DNA of 10,985 nt from positions 1 through 10,985 of the forward strand of contig JACVJH010000203.1 in the NCBI GenBank assembly GCA_015711895.1. The letters are read 5' to 3'. The stretch's first letter is position 1. Every line of letters starts with the position of its first letter. Shown here piece after piece: positions 1 through 6,118 of the stretch. The notes below the pieces were generated by a model. It was not told where the DNA came from, did no database searches, and was given only the letters and a program-made list of their open reading frames with translations. The DNA comes from Candidatus Solincola tengchongensis. GTDB taxonomy: Bacteria; Actinomycetota; Geothermincolia; Geothermincolales; RBG-13-55-18. The position numbers were made by a program, and so were the translations under genes.

Positions 1-121
1 GTCCTTCCCGCAAGGGGCGAGGACACGGAGAGGGTCTCTCCTGAGGCGGCCTTTTCCGGTTACCGGCTGGTTTGGCCATTCCTCCTCCCGGGGAGGATCG
101 CGCTAGAGGGGGTGTCTTAAG
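1..121 (+). other. Hairpin-rich leader upstream of the first gene
   Basis: This stretch can fold into a run of small stem-loops on the + strand. At 1-24, GTCCT pairs with AGGAC around an inner CCC-GCAA-GGG hairpin with a GNRA-type tetraloop. At 27-41 there is a 6-bp stem (GGAGAG/CTCTCC, loop GGT). At 56-66 there is CCGG-TTA-CCGG, and at 80-97 TCCTCC pairs with GGAGGA. A purine-rich AGAGGGGG at 105-112 is a plausible ribosome binding site for the ATG at 122. It could be a structured 5' leader or the terminator zone of a gene to the left. One frame stays open from base 1 to a TAA at 118-120, so the tail of an upstream gene is not excluded. No known riboswitch was recognised. Confidence 0.35.
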
Positions 122-1402
122 ATGGCTCTTTCCGACTACCAGAGGGACATGGAGGGCTGCTCCCGCTGCTCCTCCTGCAAGTGGGTCCCCTTCAACCAGA
201 TCAAGAGCTGGCGGTTCGCCAAGAACTGCCCCTCCATCTGTCGTTACAACTTCCACGCCTACTCCGGCTCCGGGCGCATGATCATCGGCCTCTCCCTGCT
301 CACCGGCCGCTCGGAGCTCAACGACGCCGTGGCGGAGATTGTCTACAAGTGCCAGCTGTGCGGGGCCTGCGATACCGCCTGCAAGGTCTACCGTGACGAT
401 ATCGACATCACCGAGGTGCTCCTCGAGCTCCGCGCCCACTGCGTGGAGCAGGGCTTCCTCATGGTGGAGCACATGGCGGTCATCGACGCCCTGAAGCGGG
501 AGGACAACGTCCTGGGCGAGCCCAAGGCCAAGCGGGGCGAATGGGCGGAGGGTCTGCCCTTAAAGGACATCAACAAGGAGAGGTGCGAGGTCCTCTTCCA
601 CGCCGGCTGCCGCTATTCCTACGACCCCGACCTGCGGGAGACGGTGCGGGGGGCGGTGCGGCTGCTCCTGGAGGCCGGGCAGGACGTGGGCATCGCCGGG
701 GCCGAGGAATCCTGCTGCGGCGGGAGGGCCTACGAGCTGGGATACCGGGGAGAGGCGGAGAACTACGCCGAGGACCTGCTCTCCCGGGTGAAGGCCTCCG
801 GAGCACGCATCCTGGTCACTCCCTGCGCCGATGGGTACGCCCACTTCCGCTACCTCTATCCGCGCATGGGCAAAGAGCTCCCCTGCGAGGTCCTGCACAT
901 TACCCAGCTCCTGGAGAGGCTGGTCTCCGAGGGCAGGCTGCGCTTCAGGGAGGAGGTGCCCCTCCTCCTCACTTACCACGACCCCTGCCACCTGGGAAGG
1001 ATGGGCGAGCCCTACCTGGGAGACTGGAAGGGAGACAAACTGCAGCGCCCCATGTCCATGAAGAGGTCGGGGCGCAAGGGGGTGTACGAGGCTCCGCGCA
1101 ACCTCCTGCGCGCTCTCCCCGGCGCCGGCCTCGTGGAGATGGAGCGCATCCGGGAGTACGCTTGGTGCTGCGGGGCGGGGGGCGGGGTCTACGAGGCCTT
1201 CCCCGAGTTCGCCTCCTTCGCCGCGCGGGAGAGGGTGGAGGAGGCTCTGGCCACGGGAGCGGAGGGGCTGGCCACCGCCTGTCCGTGGTGCGTGCGCATC
1301 CTCCGCGATGCCGCGCAGGAGATGGGGGCGGAGATCCAGGTCTACGACCTGGTGGACCTGGCGCTCCAGGCGGCGGGAGTCGCGGAGAAGGAGCGGGTGT
1401 GA
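122..1402 (+). CDS. GlcF/HdrD-like iron-sulfur protein with two CCG domains
   Basis: A 426-residue cytoplasmic iron-sulfur oxidoreductase subunit resembling GlcF, LldE/LutA and HdrD. Relatives pass electrons between a flavoprotein dehydrogenase and quinone, menaquinone or thiol carriers. The N-terminus has cysteines at 13, 16, 19 and 36 (36 followed by Pro) and a CxxCxxCxxxC set at 77, 80, 83 and 87, consistent with two [4Fe-4S] clusters. Two cysteine-rich CCG domains follow. The first has C163, C198-C199 and C235, but its expected final CxxC cysteine is replaced by Gly (C-A-D-G). The second is complete: C289, C349-C350, and C387/C390 in CPWC. The ATG follows AGAGGGGG by about 9 bases. The next gene encodes a GlcD-like FAD oxidase, so the two may be partners despite a 278-base gap. 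The family is sure; the substrate is unknown. Confidence 0.88.
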   Translation: MALSDYQRDMEGCSRCSSCKWVPFNQIKSWRFAKNCPSICRYNFHAYSGSGRMIIGLSLLTGRSELNDAVAEIVYKCQLCGACDTACKVYRDDIDITEVLLELRAHCVEQGFLMVEHMAVIDALKREDNVLGEPKAKRGEWAEGLPLKDINKERCEVLFHAGCRYSYDPDLRETVRGAVRLLLEAGQDVGIAGAEESCCGGRAYELGYRGEAENYAEDLLSRVKASGARILVTPCADGYAHFRYLYPRMGKELPCEVLHITQLLERLVSEGRLRFREEVPLLLTYHDPCHLGRMGEPYLGDWKGDKLQRPMSMKRSGRKGVYEAPRNLLRALPGAGLVEMERIREYAWCCGAGGGVYEAFPEFASFAARERVEEALATGAEGLATACPWCVRILRDAAQEMGAEIQVYDLVDLALQAAGVAEKERV

Positions 1403-1450
1403 GGCCGGGGACGGGACACCTCCAGGGGTTTCCTCGCCTCTTGTCCGGCC
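1403..1450 (+). terminator. Possible stem-loop just after the Fe-S protein gene
   Basis: GGCCGG directly after the stop codon (1403-1408) can pair with CCGGCC at 1445-1450, which is followed by TTTA. The intervening loop is long (36 bases) and the T tract is short, so this is only a weak terminator candidate. Confidence 0.22.
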
Positions 1451-1680
1451 TTTACGCGGATCGGAGGAAAGGGAAACGCCGCTGAGGATGGAGCTCTCCC
1501 CGCCGCCGGGCCCAAGCCGACCGGCCGGGATCGCGGCGCGGCGTGGCCGCCCGGTACGGGAGTCTTGAAGGTCGCACCGGGGCCGTATGTTTTACGGAAC
1601 AGACGCTAAGGCGATGAAGGCGATGAATGCGGGAACGCACGATGAACAACGGCGAAAAGGCTAGGAGGGGGGATTGAGGC
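1451..1680 (+). other. Spacer upstream of the FAD oxidase, with ribosome binding site
   Basis: No gene is seen here. The spacer has a small hairpin CCGTA-TGTTT-TACGG at 1583-1597, a tandem 9-base repeat GGCGATGAA at 1610-1627, and AGGAGG at 1663-1668, 12 bases before the ATG at 1681. That spacing is long for a Shine-Dalgarno site, but no better in-frame start is visible. Confidence 0.35.
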
Positions 1681-2751
1681 ATGACCACCGCAACTCTCGA
1701 GACCTGGAAAGAGATATCGGAAGCCGCTTACCGGGACCTGGAAAACGCGGTAGGGGAGGAGAACGTCTCCCGTGAACCGGCGGTCCTGGACGGGTATGCC
1801 TGGCAACCCACCATCAACGACGACCCGGCCAAGTGGGTGAAGCGGCCCGTGGCCGTGGTGCTCCCCTCCTCCACCGAGGAGGTGCAGGAGGTGGTGCGGG
1901 TCTGCAACCGGCACGGGCTGAAATTCAAGGCCTTCTCCACCGGATGGGGGGTCTATTCCGGGCCCACCTACGACAACGTGGTGCAGATAGACCTGCGGCG
2001 CATGAACCGCATCCTGGACATCGACGAGAAGAACATGTACGCCCTGGTGGAGCCCTACGTCTGCGGGGCCCAGCTCCAGGCGGAGGCCATGAAACGCGGG
2101 CTGAACTGCCACATCATCGGCGCCGGTCCCGCCTGCTCACCTCTGGCCAGCGCCACCTCCGGCTGGGGGGTGGGTTGGGACGGCATCTACATGAGCTACG
2201 GGCACCGCAACCTGCTGGGTGCGGAATGGGTGCTGCCCAGCGGGGAGCTGCTCCGCGTGGGCTCCTGCGACTCGGGCCTGGGTTGGTTCTCCCCCGACGG
2301 GCCCGGTCCCTCCCTGCGGGGGCTTATGCGCGGTTCCACGGGGGCCCTTTCCGGGCTGGGAGTCTTTACCAAATGCGCCTTGAAGCTCTACCCCTGGCCC
2401 GGGCCGGGCCGGGTGAACATCAAGGGGCTCCTCCTCGACGCCAAAGCGGAGATACCGGAGAACGTGCGTTTCCATATGTGTTTCTTCCCCGACCGGAAGA
2501 GGCTGGCCGATGCCGTGTACCGCATGGGAGAGGCGGAGATCGGCTACCTGGCCACGCGCACCGCGGTCGCCGCCTTCATCTACACCTTCGCCCCTCACCT
2601 CCTGCGGCGCATAGCGGGCACCCGCGCCCTGCGGGACGTCTTGAGCAAGGGGACCAAGTGGGTCTTCGTGATCATGCTGGTGGGAGCCACCGAGGAAGAG
2701 ATCGAGTACCAGGATGCCGCATCCTGGCCGATCACGACGGGCTCTCCATAG
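1681..2751 (+). CDS. GlcD-like FAD-binding oxidase, N-terminal part (frameshifted)
   Basis: This frame encodes the flavin-binding half of a PCMH/VAO-family (FAD_binding_4) oxidoreductase, a group that includes glycolate oxidase GlcD and D-lactate dehydrogenases. Family landmarks are RPVAVVLPSSTEEVQEVV at about residues 55-72, the FAD-loop equivalent STGWGVYSG at 86-94, a DLRRMN motif near 104-109, and the ALVEPYV stretch that follows. The usual GxGT..GG loop is replaced by the GWG form. The frame ends prematurely at a TAG (2749-2751) after an 11-residue tail unlike the family. From about 2718 the protein continues in another + frame to 3344. Restoring one base gives about 554 residues, a normal length for the larger members. 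The gene follows an iron-sulfur CCG protein, a classic GlcD-GlcF arrangement. Family good; substrate unknown. Confidence 0.8.
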   Translation: MTTATLETWKEISEAAYRDLENAVGEENVSREPAVLDGYAWQPTINDDPAKWVKRPVAVVLPSSTEEVQEVVRVCNRHGLKFKAFSTGWGVYSGPTYDNVVQIDLRRMNRILDIDEKNMYALVEPYVCGAQLQAEAMKRGLNCHIIGAGPACSPLASATSGWGVGWDGIYMSYGHRNLLGAEWVLPSGELLRVGSCDSGLGWFSPDGPGPSLRGLMRGSTGALSGLGVFTKCALKLYPWPGPGRVNIKGLLLDAKAEIPENVRFHMCFFPDRKRLADAVYRMGEAEIGYLATRTAVAAFIYTFAPHLLRRIAGTRALRDVLSKGTKWVFVIMLVGATEEEIEYQDAASWPITTGSP

Positions 2752-2756
2752 AGGCC

Positions 2757-3344
2757 ATGGGGGTCCCGGCCATCGGATCCATGGTCTTCATGAACTTCTT
2801 CCGGGTCACGGCCATCCCCATGGTCTTCCGTATGGGCGGCCTCTTCTCCACCGCCCTGGACCGCAACGACACCTGGGACACCCAGCTGGACTGGGCGGAG
2901 ATCGGCGAGTCCATCAAACAGAAATGGATCGCCCGAGGCGGTATACTGGACGACCTGGCCGACAACCCCTTCATGGCCCTCTACGAGAGCAACATGTGGG
3001 CCCACTGCGAGGAGATCTTCCAGTACGACGCCCGGGACCCCAAGCACCTGGCCTCCCTGGAGCCCATGTTCATCGAGTTCTCCGTGGCAGCCATCGAGAA
3101 GTGCATGGAGCCCCTTTCGGCCACGGACGCCAGGCTGCGCAAGATCGTGAGCCCCCTGATGGGCCATTACAACGAGTGGCAGAAGAAGGTCTCGGCCTTG
3201 GTGGACGCCAACCGCGCCGCGGACACCGGTATGTACTGCGACGAGGTGGACTTCGATTTCTCCAAGGTTGAGCCGGAGCTGAAAGCCAAGCTGGACCGGC
3301 TGGTGGAGAAATTCAAGTGGTCGGAAGACGGCCCTCCTTCCTGA
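2757..3344 (+). CDS. GlcD-like FAD oxidase, C-terminal part in shifted frame
   Basis: This is the displaced C-terminal portion of the preceding FAD oxidase. Protein-like sequence in this frame begins at about 2718 (RILADHDGLSIEAMG), overlapping the out-of-frame end of the first part. 2757 is simply the first ATG, and no convincing ribosome binding site precedes it. About 195 residues follow, rich in aromatic, acidic and Met residues (GSMVFMNFFR, MWAHCEEIFQYDARDP, GHYNEWQKKV), and end with a charged tail before TGA. The composition and GC-rich third positions look coding rather than accidental. It is best read with 1681-2718 as one gene: either truly inactivated, or intact with a missing base in the assembly. 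It is unlikely to be an independent enzyme because it carries no flavin-binding domain. Confidence 0.65.
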   Translation: MGVPAIGSMVFMNFFRVTAIPMVFRMGGLFSTALDRNDTWDTQLDWAEIGESIKQKWIARGGILDDLADNPFMALYESNMWAHCEEIFQYDARDPKHLASLEPMFIEFSVAAIEKCMEPLSATDARLRKIVSPLMGHYNEWQKKVSALVDANRAADTGMYCDEVDFDFSKVEPELKAKLDRLVEKFKWSEDGPPS

Positions 3345-3630
3345 GGGACGACACACGGACAACGAACGGAGTGCCGTCCGCGACCCCTTCCGGCCGGGAA
3401 AAAGGCACCGGCGCGTGCGCCGCGGAACAAAATGGCCGGGGGACGCCAGGAAACGCAACGGGACCATCCGGCCGGGGACTCGACGGGCGAACGCCGGGAC
3501 AGGGGTTGACAAGGAAATAACGGTACGCCCTCGTAAAAACGTTCAGTGCACCTCTCACGGCCTGCATGCCGCAACTCTCGCAGCACCAAAACCCGCTGGA
3601 GCCGGGAAGGCACACGCTGCGCGTAGCGCA

Positions 3631-3650
3631 TTCCCGTAAAGGCGCGGGAA
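3631..3650 (+). repeat. Hairpin copy 1 (TTCCCG...CGGGAA)
   Basis: A perfect 6-bp stem with an 8-base loop (TAAAGGCG). It overlaps an alternative 5-bp stem GCGCG-GGAAA-CGCGC at 3642-3656, so the two folds exclude each other. It resembles the hairpin at 3693-3712. Confidence 0.35.
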
Positions 3651-3692
3651 ACGCGCGAAGAAACCTGCTGCCGGCCCGGTTCACGTACCGCG

Positions 3693-3712
3693 ATCCCGGA
3701 AAGGCACGGGAT
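3693..3712 (+). repeat. Hairpin copy 2 (ATCCCG...CGGGAT)
   Basis: A 6-bp stem with an 8-base loop (GAAAGGCA), matching the hairpin 62 bases upstream in stem length, loop length and loop sequence. The outermost pair is A-T here and T-A in the other copy, which is a compensatory difference. Confidence 0.35.
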
Positions 3713-4100
3713 GAACGCTCTCGTCGCCGTTCTCTCCGCAGCGGCAACCGCCGGGGGAATGAAGCGGGCGTCGCGCCGCACGGGGGAAACGCGGGAAGGG
3801 GCGATCCCGGCGGTCTACGCCATTCCGGCGCCGGAGTCTGCGCTCTCCGGGGCCGAGGGGGTTTTCCCGACAAGATCGGCAGCGAGCCACATCGAGCCAG
3901 GGAATCGGGGACAACGGCGGGGACGCGATCGCAGGGCTTGCGGATGAGGGCACAAGGAACGGGAGCGGGAGATCGAGGAGACCCGCCAAGGCGGAGGCCC
4001 GCAGAGGGTCATGAATCCGCAGGGGGACAAGTACGTTTTCGGACCGATAAACGGACGGGAGACGGCAATCGGTAAAGGCTGATGGCGAAGACCCTTTGAG

Positions 4101-4108
4101 GGAGGTGA
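4101..4108 (+). promoter_or_regulatory. Strong Shine-Dalgarno site for the FixC-like gene
   Basis: GGAGGTGA fully matches the anti-Shine-Dalgarno core and sits 6 bases before the ATG at 4115. It fixes that start over the alternatives just upstream. Confidence 0.8.
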
Positions 4109-4114
4109 CTGCGG

Positions 4115-5608
4115 ATGGAGAAATGGGACGTGGTGGTCGTGGGGGCCGGACCCGGCGGCTCCTACGCCGCCAAGACCGCGGCCGAACTGGGGCTGAAGAC
4201 GGTCTTCTTCGAGAGGGGGCGCAGGCCGGGGGACAAGAACTCCTCGGGATGCGGTCTGGGGCAGCGCTGGTGGCGGGACTTCCCGGAGATCATGGAGGCC
4301 CTGCAGGGGCTGCCCTCGGTGCGCAAGGTGGAGATGGTGGTCATAAACCTGGTCGACGAGAACAACCGCCTACGCTACCGCTGCGGGACCACCGGCTCCG
4401 ACCTCTGCGCCAACCGCTGGCCGCACGGCATGGACGGCATCAGCATCTACCGCCGCGACCTGGATCCCTTCCTGGCCGACCTGGCGGTGAAGGCGGGCGC
4501 CGAACTGCGCACCTCCACGCTGGTCAGCGACGTGATCATGGAGAACGGCCAGGTCAAGGGGGTGCGCACGGAGAAGGGGGAGCCCATCCACGCCGAGGTG
4601 GTCATCGCCGCAGACGGCGCTATGTCCACCATGGCGCGCAAATCGGGGATGCGCAACCGCTGGGGGGGCGGCTGTACCCTGGTGCCGCAGCTGGACTTCT
4701 CCGCCGACCCGGACAAGATGGACGACGTCATCGGCAACGCGGAGTGGGTGTGGTTCGGCGCCCTCTACGGGGCCTACCAGGTGAACTTCCGCGACGGTTT
4801 CCACATCGGCGCCGGACAGTGGCTGCGGGAGGACTGGGACGAGAGGCCCACGGACATGGTCAAGAAGGTGCTGCAGTTCCCGGCCTTCCAGGCCATGTGC
4901 CGGGCGATAGACGCAAAGCCGCGCGAGTACCAGGCCCACCTCCTCCCCTGGCTGAAGAAGCCCCCCAAGACCTACACCGGGGGCATGCTCCTGGTGGGGG
5001 ACGCCGCGGGCTTTCCCTGCCCCCTGGAGGCGGAGGGGATCTGGCACGCCCTCACCTCGGGCAAGATAGCCGCCGAGACCGCCGCCTGGGCCATCTCCAG
5101 GGGAGACACCTCGGAAAGGGCCCTTGCCGAGTACGAGCGCCGCTGGAAGGCCTCTCCTCTGGGCAAGGAGCACGAGTTCGGGCCGGAGTTCGTTGACCTC
5201 TGGAACAGCACCATCTTCGACCCCAAGCTCATGGCCCGGCAAATCCAGCTCCTCCTGGAGTTCTCCATGCTCCACCCCTTCTCCGTGGTCTTCGACTGGG
5301 GCGATGCGCACATCGACTGCTTCAACCAGCACCTGGAGCACCTCCTGGACCTGGCCCCGCAGTTCGCCGACTTCGGCCGCACCTACCTTGCACCCCTGGC
5401 GCGGGGCATCTGGCCCAAGAACGTGAAGAGGATCCTGCTTTCCGTGAAGCCCAGGATCCCGGTGCTCAACAAGCTGCCGGACAACACCTTCCTGCGCCTG
5501 GTGGCAAAACTTTCCAAGTCGCTGGCGCCCTACCTCGACCCCACTGTGGACCAGGAGGCTCCTCTCCCCCGGGAAGTCTTCGAGAGGAGCAGGGCCGGGA
5601 AGAGGTGA
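4115..5608 (+). CDS. FixC-like FAD-dependent oxidoreductase (geranylgeranyl reductase superfamily)
   Basis: A 497-residue flavoprotein of the FixC/ETF-quinone oxidoreductase and geranylgeranyl reductase superfamily. The N-terminal Rossmann motif GAGPGG is at residues 10-15, with the ribose-binding acidic residue E33 in VFFERG, followed by GDKNSSGCGLG, the counterpart of the FixC G-KN-T-G region. The second FAD motif LLVGDAAGF has D296. It is longer than E. coli-type FixC (about 430 residues); the extra length lies mainly in the C-terminus after about residue 370 and is basic near its end. A FixX-like ferredoxin starts 43 bases downstream, which supports a FixC role: taking electrons from a flavoprotein donor and passing them to quinone or ferredoxin. 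No fixA/fixB (ETF) genes are in the window, so the donor is unknown. A lipid-saturating reductase is the alternative, made less likely by the FixX partner. Confidence 0.85.
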   Translation: MEKWDVVVVGAGPGGSYAAKTAAELGLKTVFFERGRRPGDKNSSGCGLGQRWWRDFPEIMEALQGLPSVRKVEMVVINLVDENNRLRYRCGTTGSDLCANRWPHGMDGISIYRRDLDPFLADLAVKAGAELRTSTLVSDVIMENGQVKGVRTEKGEPIHAEVVIAADGAMSTMARKSGMRNRWGGGCTLVPQLDFSADPDKMDDVIGNAEWVWFGALYGAYQVNFRDGFHIGAGQWLREDWDERPTDMVKKVLQFPAFQAMCRAIDAKPREYQAHLLPWLKKPPKTYTGGMLLVGDAAGFPCPLEAEGIWHALTSGKIAAETAAWAISRGDTSERALAEYERRWKASPLGKEHEFGPEFVDLWNSTIFDPKLMARQIQLLLEFSMLHPFSVVFDWGDAHIDCFNQHLEHLLDLAPQFADFGRTYLAPLARGIWPKNVKRILLSVKPRIPVLNKLPDNTFLRLVAKLSKSLAPYLDPTVDQEAPLPREVFERSRAGKR

Positions 5609-5637
5609 GGATGGACGGCGTTCGGAATGGCGCGACG

Positions 5638-5644
5638 AGGAGGT
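5638..5644 (+). promoter_or_regulatory. Shine-Dalgarno site for the FixX-like gene
   Basis: AGGAGGT lies 7 bases before the ATG at 5652. It favours that start over the in-frame ATG at 5661. Confidence 0.75.
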
Positions 5645-5651
5645 ATGGGAG

Positions 5652-5936
5652 ATGGAGGAGATGAAACTGGACTTCACAAAGCTGGTAAAGAGGGTGGACG
5701 CCGACAAGACCGGCGACTTCATAAGCTATGACGAGGGCAAGTGCAACGGGTGCGGGCTGTGCACCATGGTCTGCTCCTTCAACCTCTGGTCGGTGAAGGA
5801 GGGCAAGGCCCGCCTGGCCCCTCGCTACCAGGAACTGTGCCTGGAGTGCGCCGCATGCTGGGAGATATGCCCCACGGAGGCCATCGACTTCTCCTACCCC
5901 GCGGGGGGCACCGGCGTGGTCATCGAGTACGGATGA
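5652..5936 (+). CDS. fixX: FixX-like ferredoxin, two [4Fe-4S] clusters
   Basis: A 94-residue ferredoxin-like protein that should shuttle electrons with the FixC-like flavoprotein encoded immediately upstream. It has two complete cluster motifs: C31, C34, C37, C41 (CNGCGLCTMVC) and C63, C66, C69, C73 followed by Pro (CLECAACWEICP). The C-terminus YPAGGTGVVIEYG matches the characteristic FixX ending (YPxGxxGVxxxYG in E. coli FixX), and CLEC is shared too. E. coli FixX lacks this complete pair of CxxCxxCxxxC motifs, so this is a 2[4Fe-4S] version. The 43-base gap and strong ribosome binding site imply cotranscription with the FixC-like gene. It is cytoplasmic with no signal peptide. Confidence 0.9.
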   Translation: MEEMKLDFTKLVKRVDADKTGDFISYDEGKCNGCGLCTMVCSFNLWSVKEGKARLAPRYQELCLECAACWEICPTEAIDFSYPAGGTGVVIEYG

Positions 5937-6040
5937 GGGATGCAGCGCGGGGAACACCCGGTATCCGGTCGGGCGCTTTCACCGACACACGCGCTCCTCG
6001 GCGTCAAAGCGGCAACTATTTGACTCAGTGGACGCCCTTT

Positions 6041-6048
6041 GGAGGAGG
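6041..6048 (+). promoter_or_regulatory. Orphan Shine-Dalgarno site ahead of mini-ORFs
   Basis: GGAGGAGG stands just before the ATG at 6051, which opens only a 7-codon frame. It is stronger than the site directly upstream of the amidohydrolase start at 6115 (GAGGGA, 6105-6110), suggesting ribosomes may load here. Confidence 0.4.
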
Positions 6049-6050
6049 CC

Positions 6051-6074
6051 ATGAGCGTCCGGAAGAGAGGGTGA
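6051..6074 (+). CDS. Possible leader mini-ORF 1 (MSVRKRG)
   Basis: ATG, six further codons and TGA, preceded by GGAGGAGG. Its TGA overlaps the GTG (6071-6073) that can start the next mini-ORF. It is too short to judge by composition. It could be a coupling or leader peptide, or chance. Confidence 0.22.
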   Translation: MSVRKRG

Positions 6075-6118
6075 ACACGTCCTGTTCGACGGTGATGGCA
6101 AAGCGAGGGAAGAAATGA
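6071..6118 (+). CDS. Possible leader mini-ORF 2, coupled to the amidohydrolase
   Basis: Starts at GTG 6071 in a GTGA overlap with mini-ORF 1 and has 15 codons (GTG then NTSCSTVMAKRGKK). It ends at TGA 6116-6118, which overlaps the amidohydrolase ATG as ATGA. Such overlaps are typical of translational coupling. No homology was recognised. Confidence 0.22.
   Translation: MNTSCSTVMAKRGKK

Larger units (their letters stand above)
3345..4114 (+). other. 770-base gene-free spacer with degenerate repeat motifs
   Basis: No convincing gene was found on either strand; the open frames here are Arg/Pro/Gly-rich and lack family motifs. A loose motif, roughly CCGG-AAAGGCAC, recurs at 3391-3410, 3602-3613, 3633-3648 and 3695-3710, and two copies form hairpins. 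Other small stems are at 3409-3422 (CGGCG/CGCCG) and 3618-3630 (TGCGC-GTA-GCGCA). A TTGACA lies at 3506-3511 but has no good -10 partner. The region may hold a decayed repeat family or an unrecognised RNA. Confidence 0.35.

Noticed and set aside
1..120. Open + frame from base 1 to the TAA at 118-120, possible tail of an upstream gene
   Set aside because: Only 39 codons, third-position GC about 74% (lower than the real genes appear), no family motif, and several hairpins lie in it. Kept only as a caveat.
560..991. Long minus-strand frame inside the iron-sulfur protein gene
   Set aside because: An antisense shadow of a well-supported gene in GC-rich DNA; no motifs.
3506..3540. TTGACA as a -35 promoter element
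   Set aside because: No acceptable -10 sequence at 16-18 bases; it is also about 570 bases from the next gene.
3313..3873. Minus-strand frames in the 3345-4114 spacer, one with a CCESC cysteine cluster
   Set aside because: Arg/Pro-rich with no family motif and overlapping the FAD oxidase end; the cysteine group looks accidental.
4370..5722. 450-codon minus-strand frame opposite the FixC-like gene
   Set aside because: Its composition is low-complexity (Gly, Val, His, Gln) as expected from the reverse of GC-rich codons; the + strand gene has clear FAD motifs.
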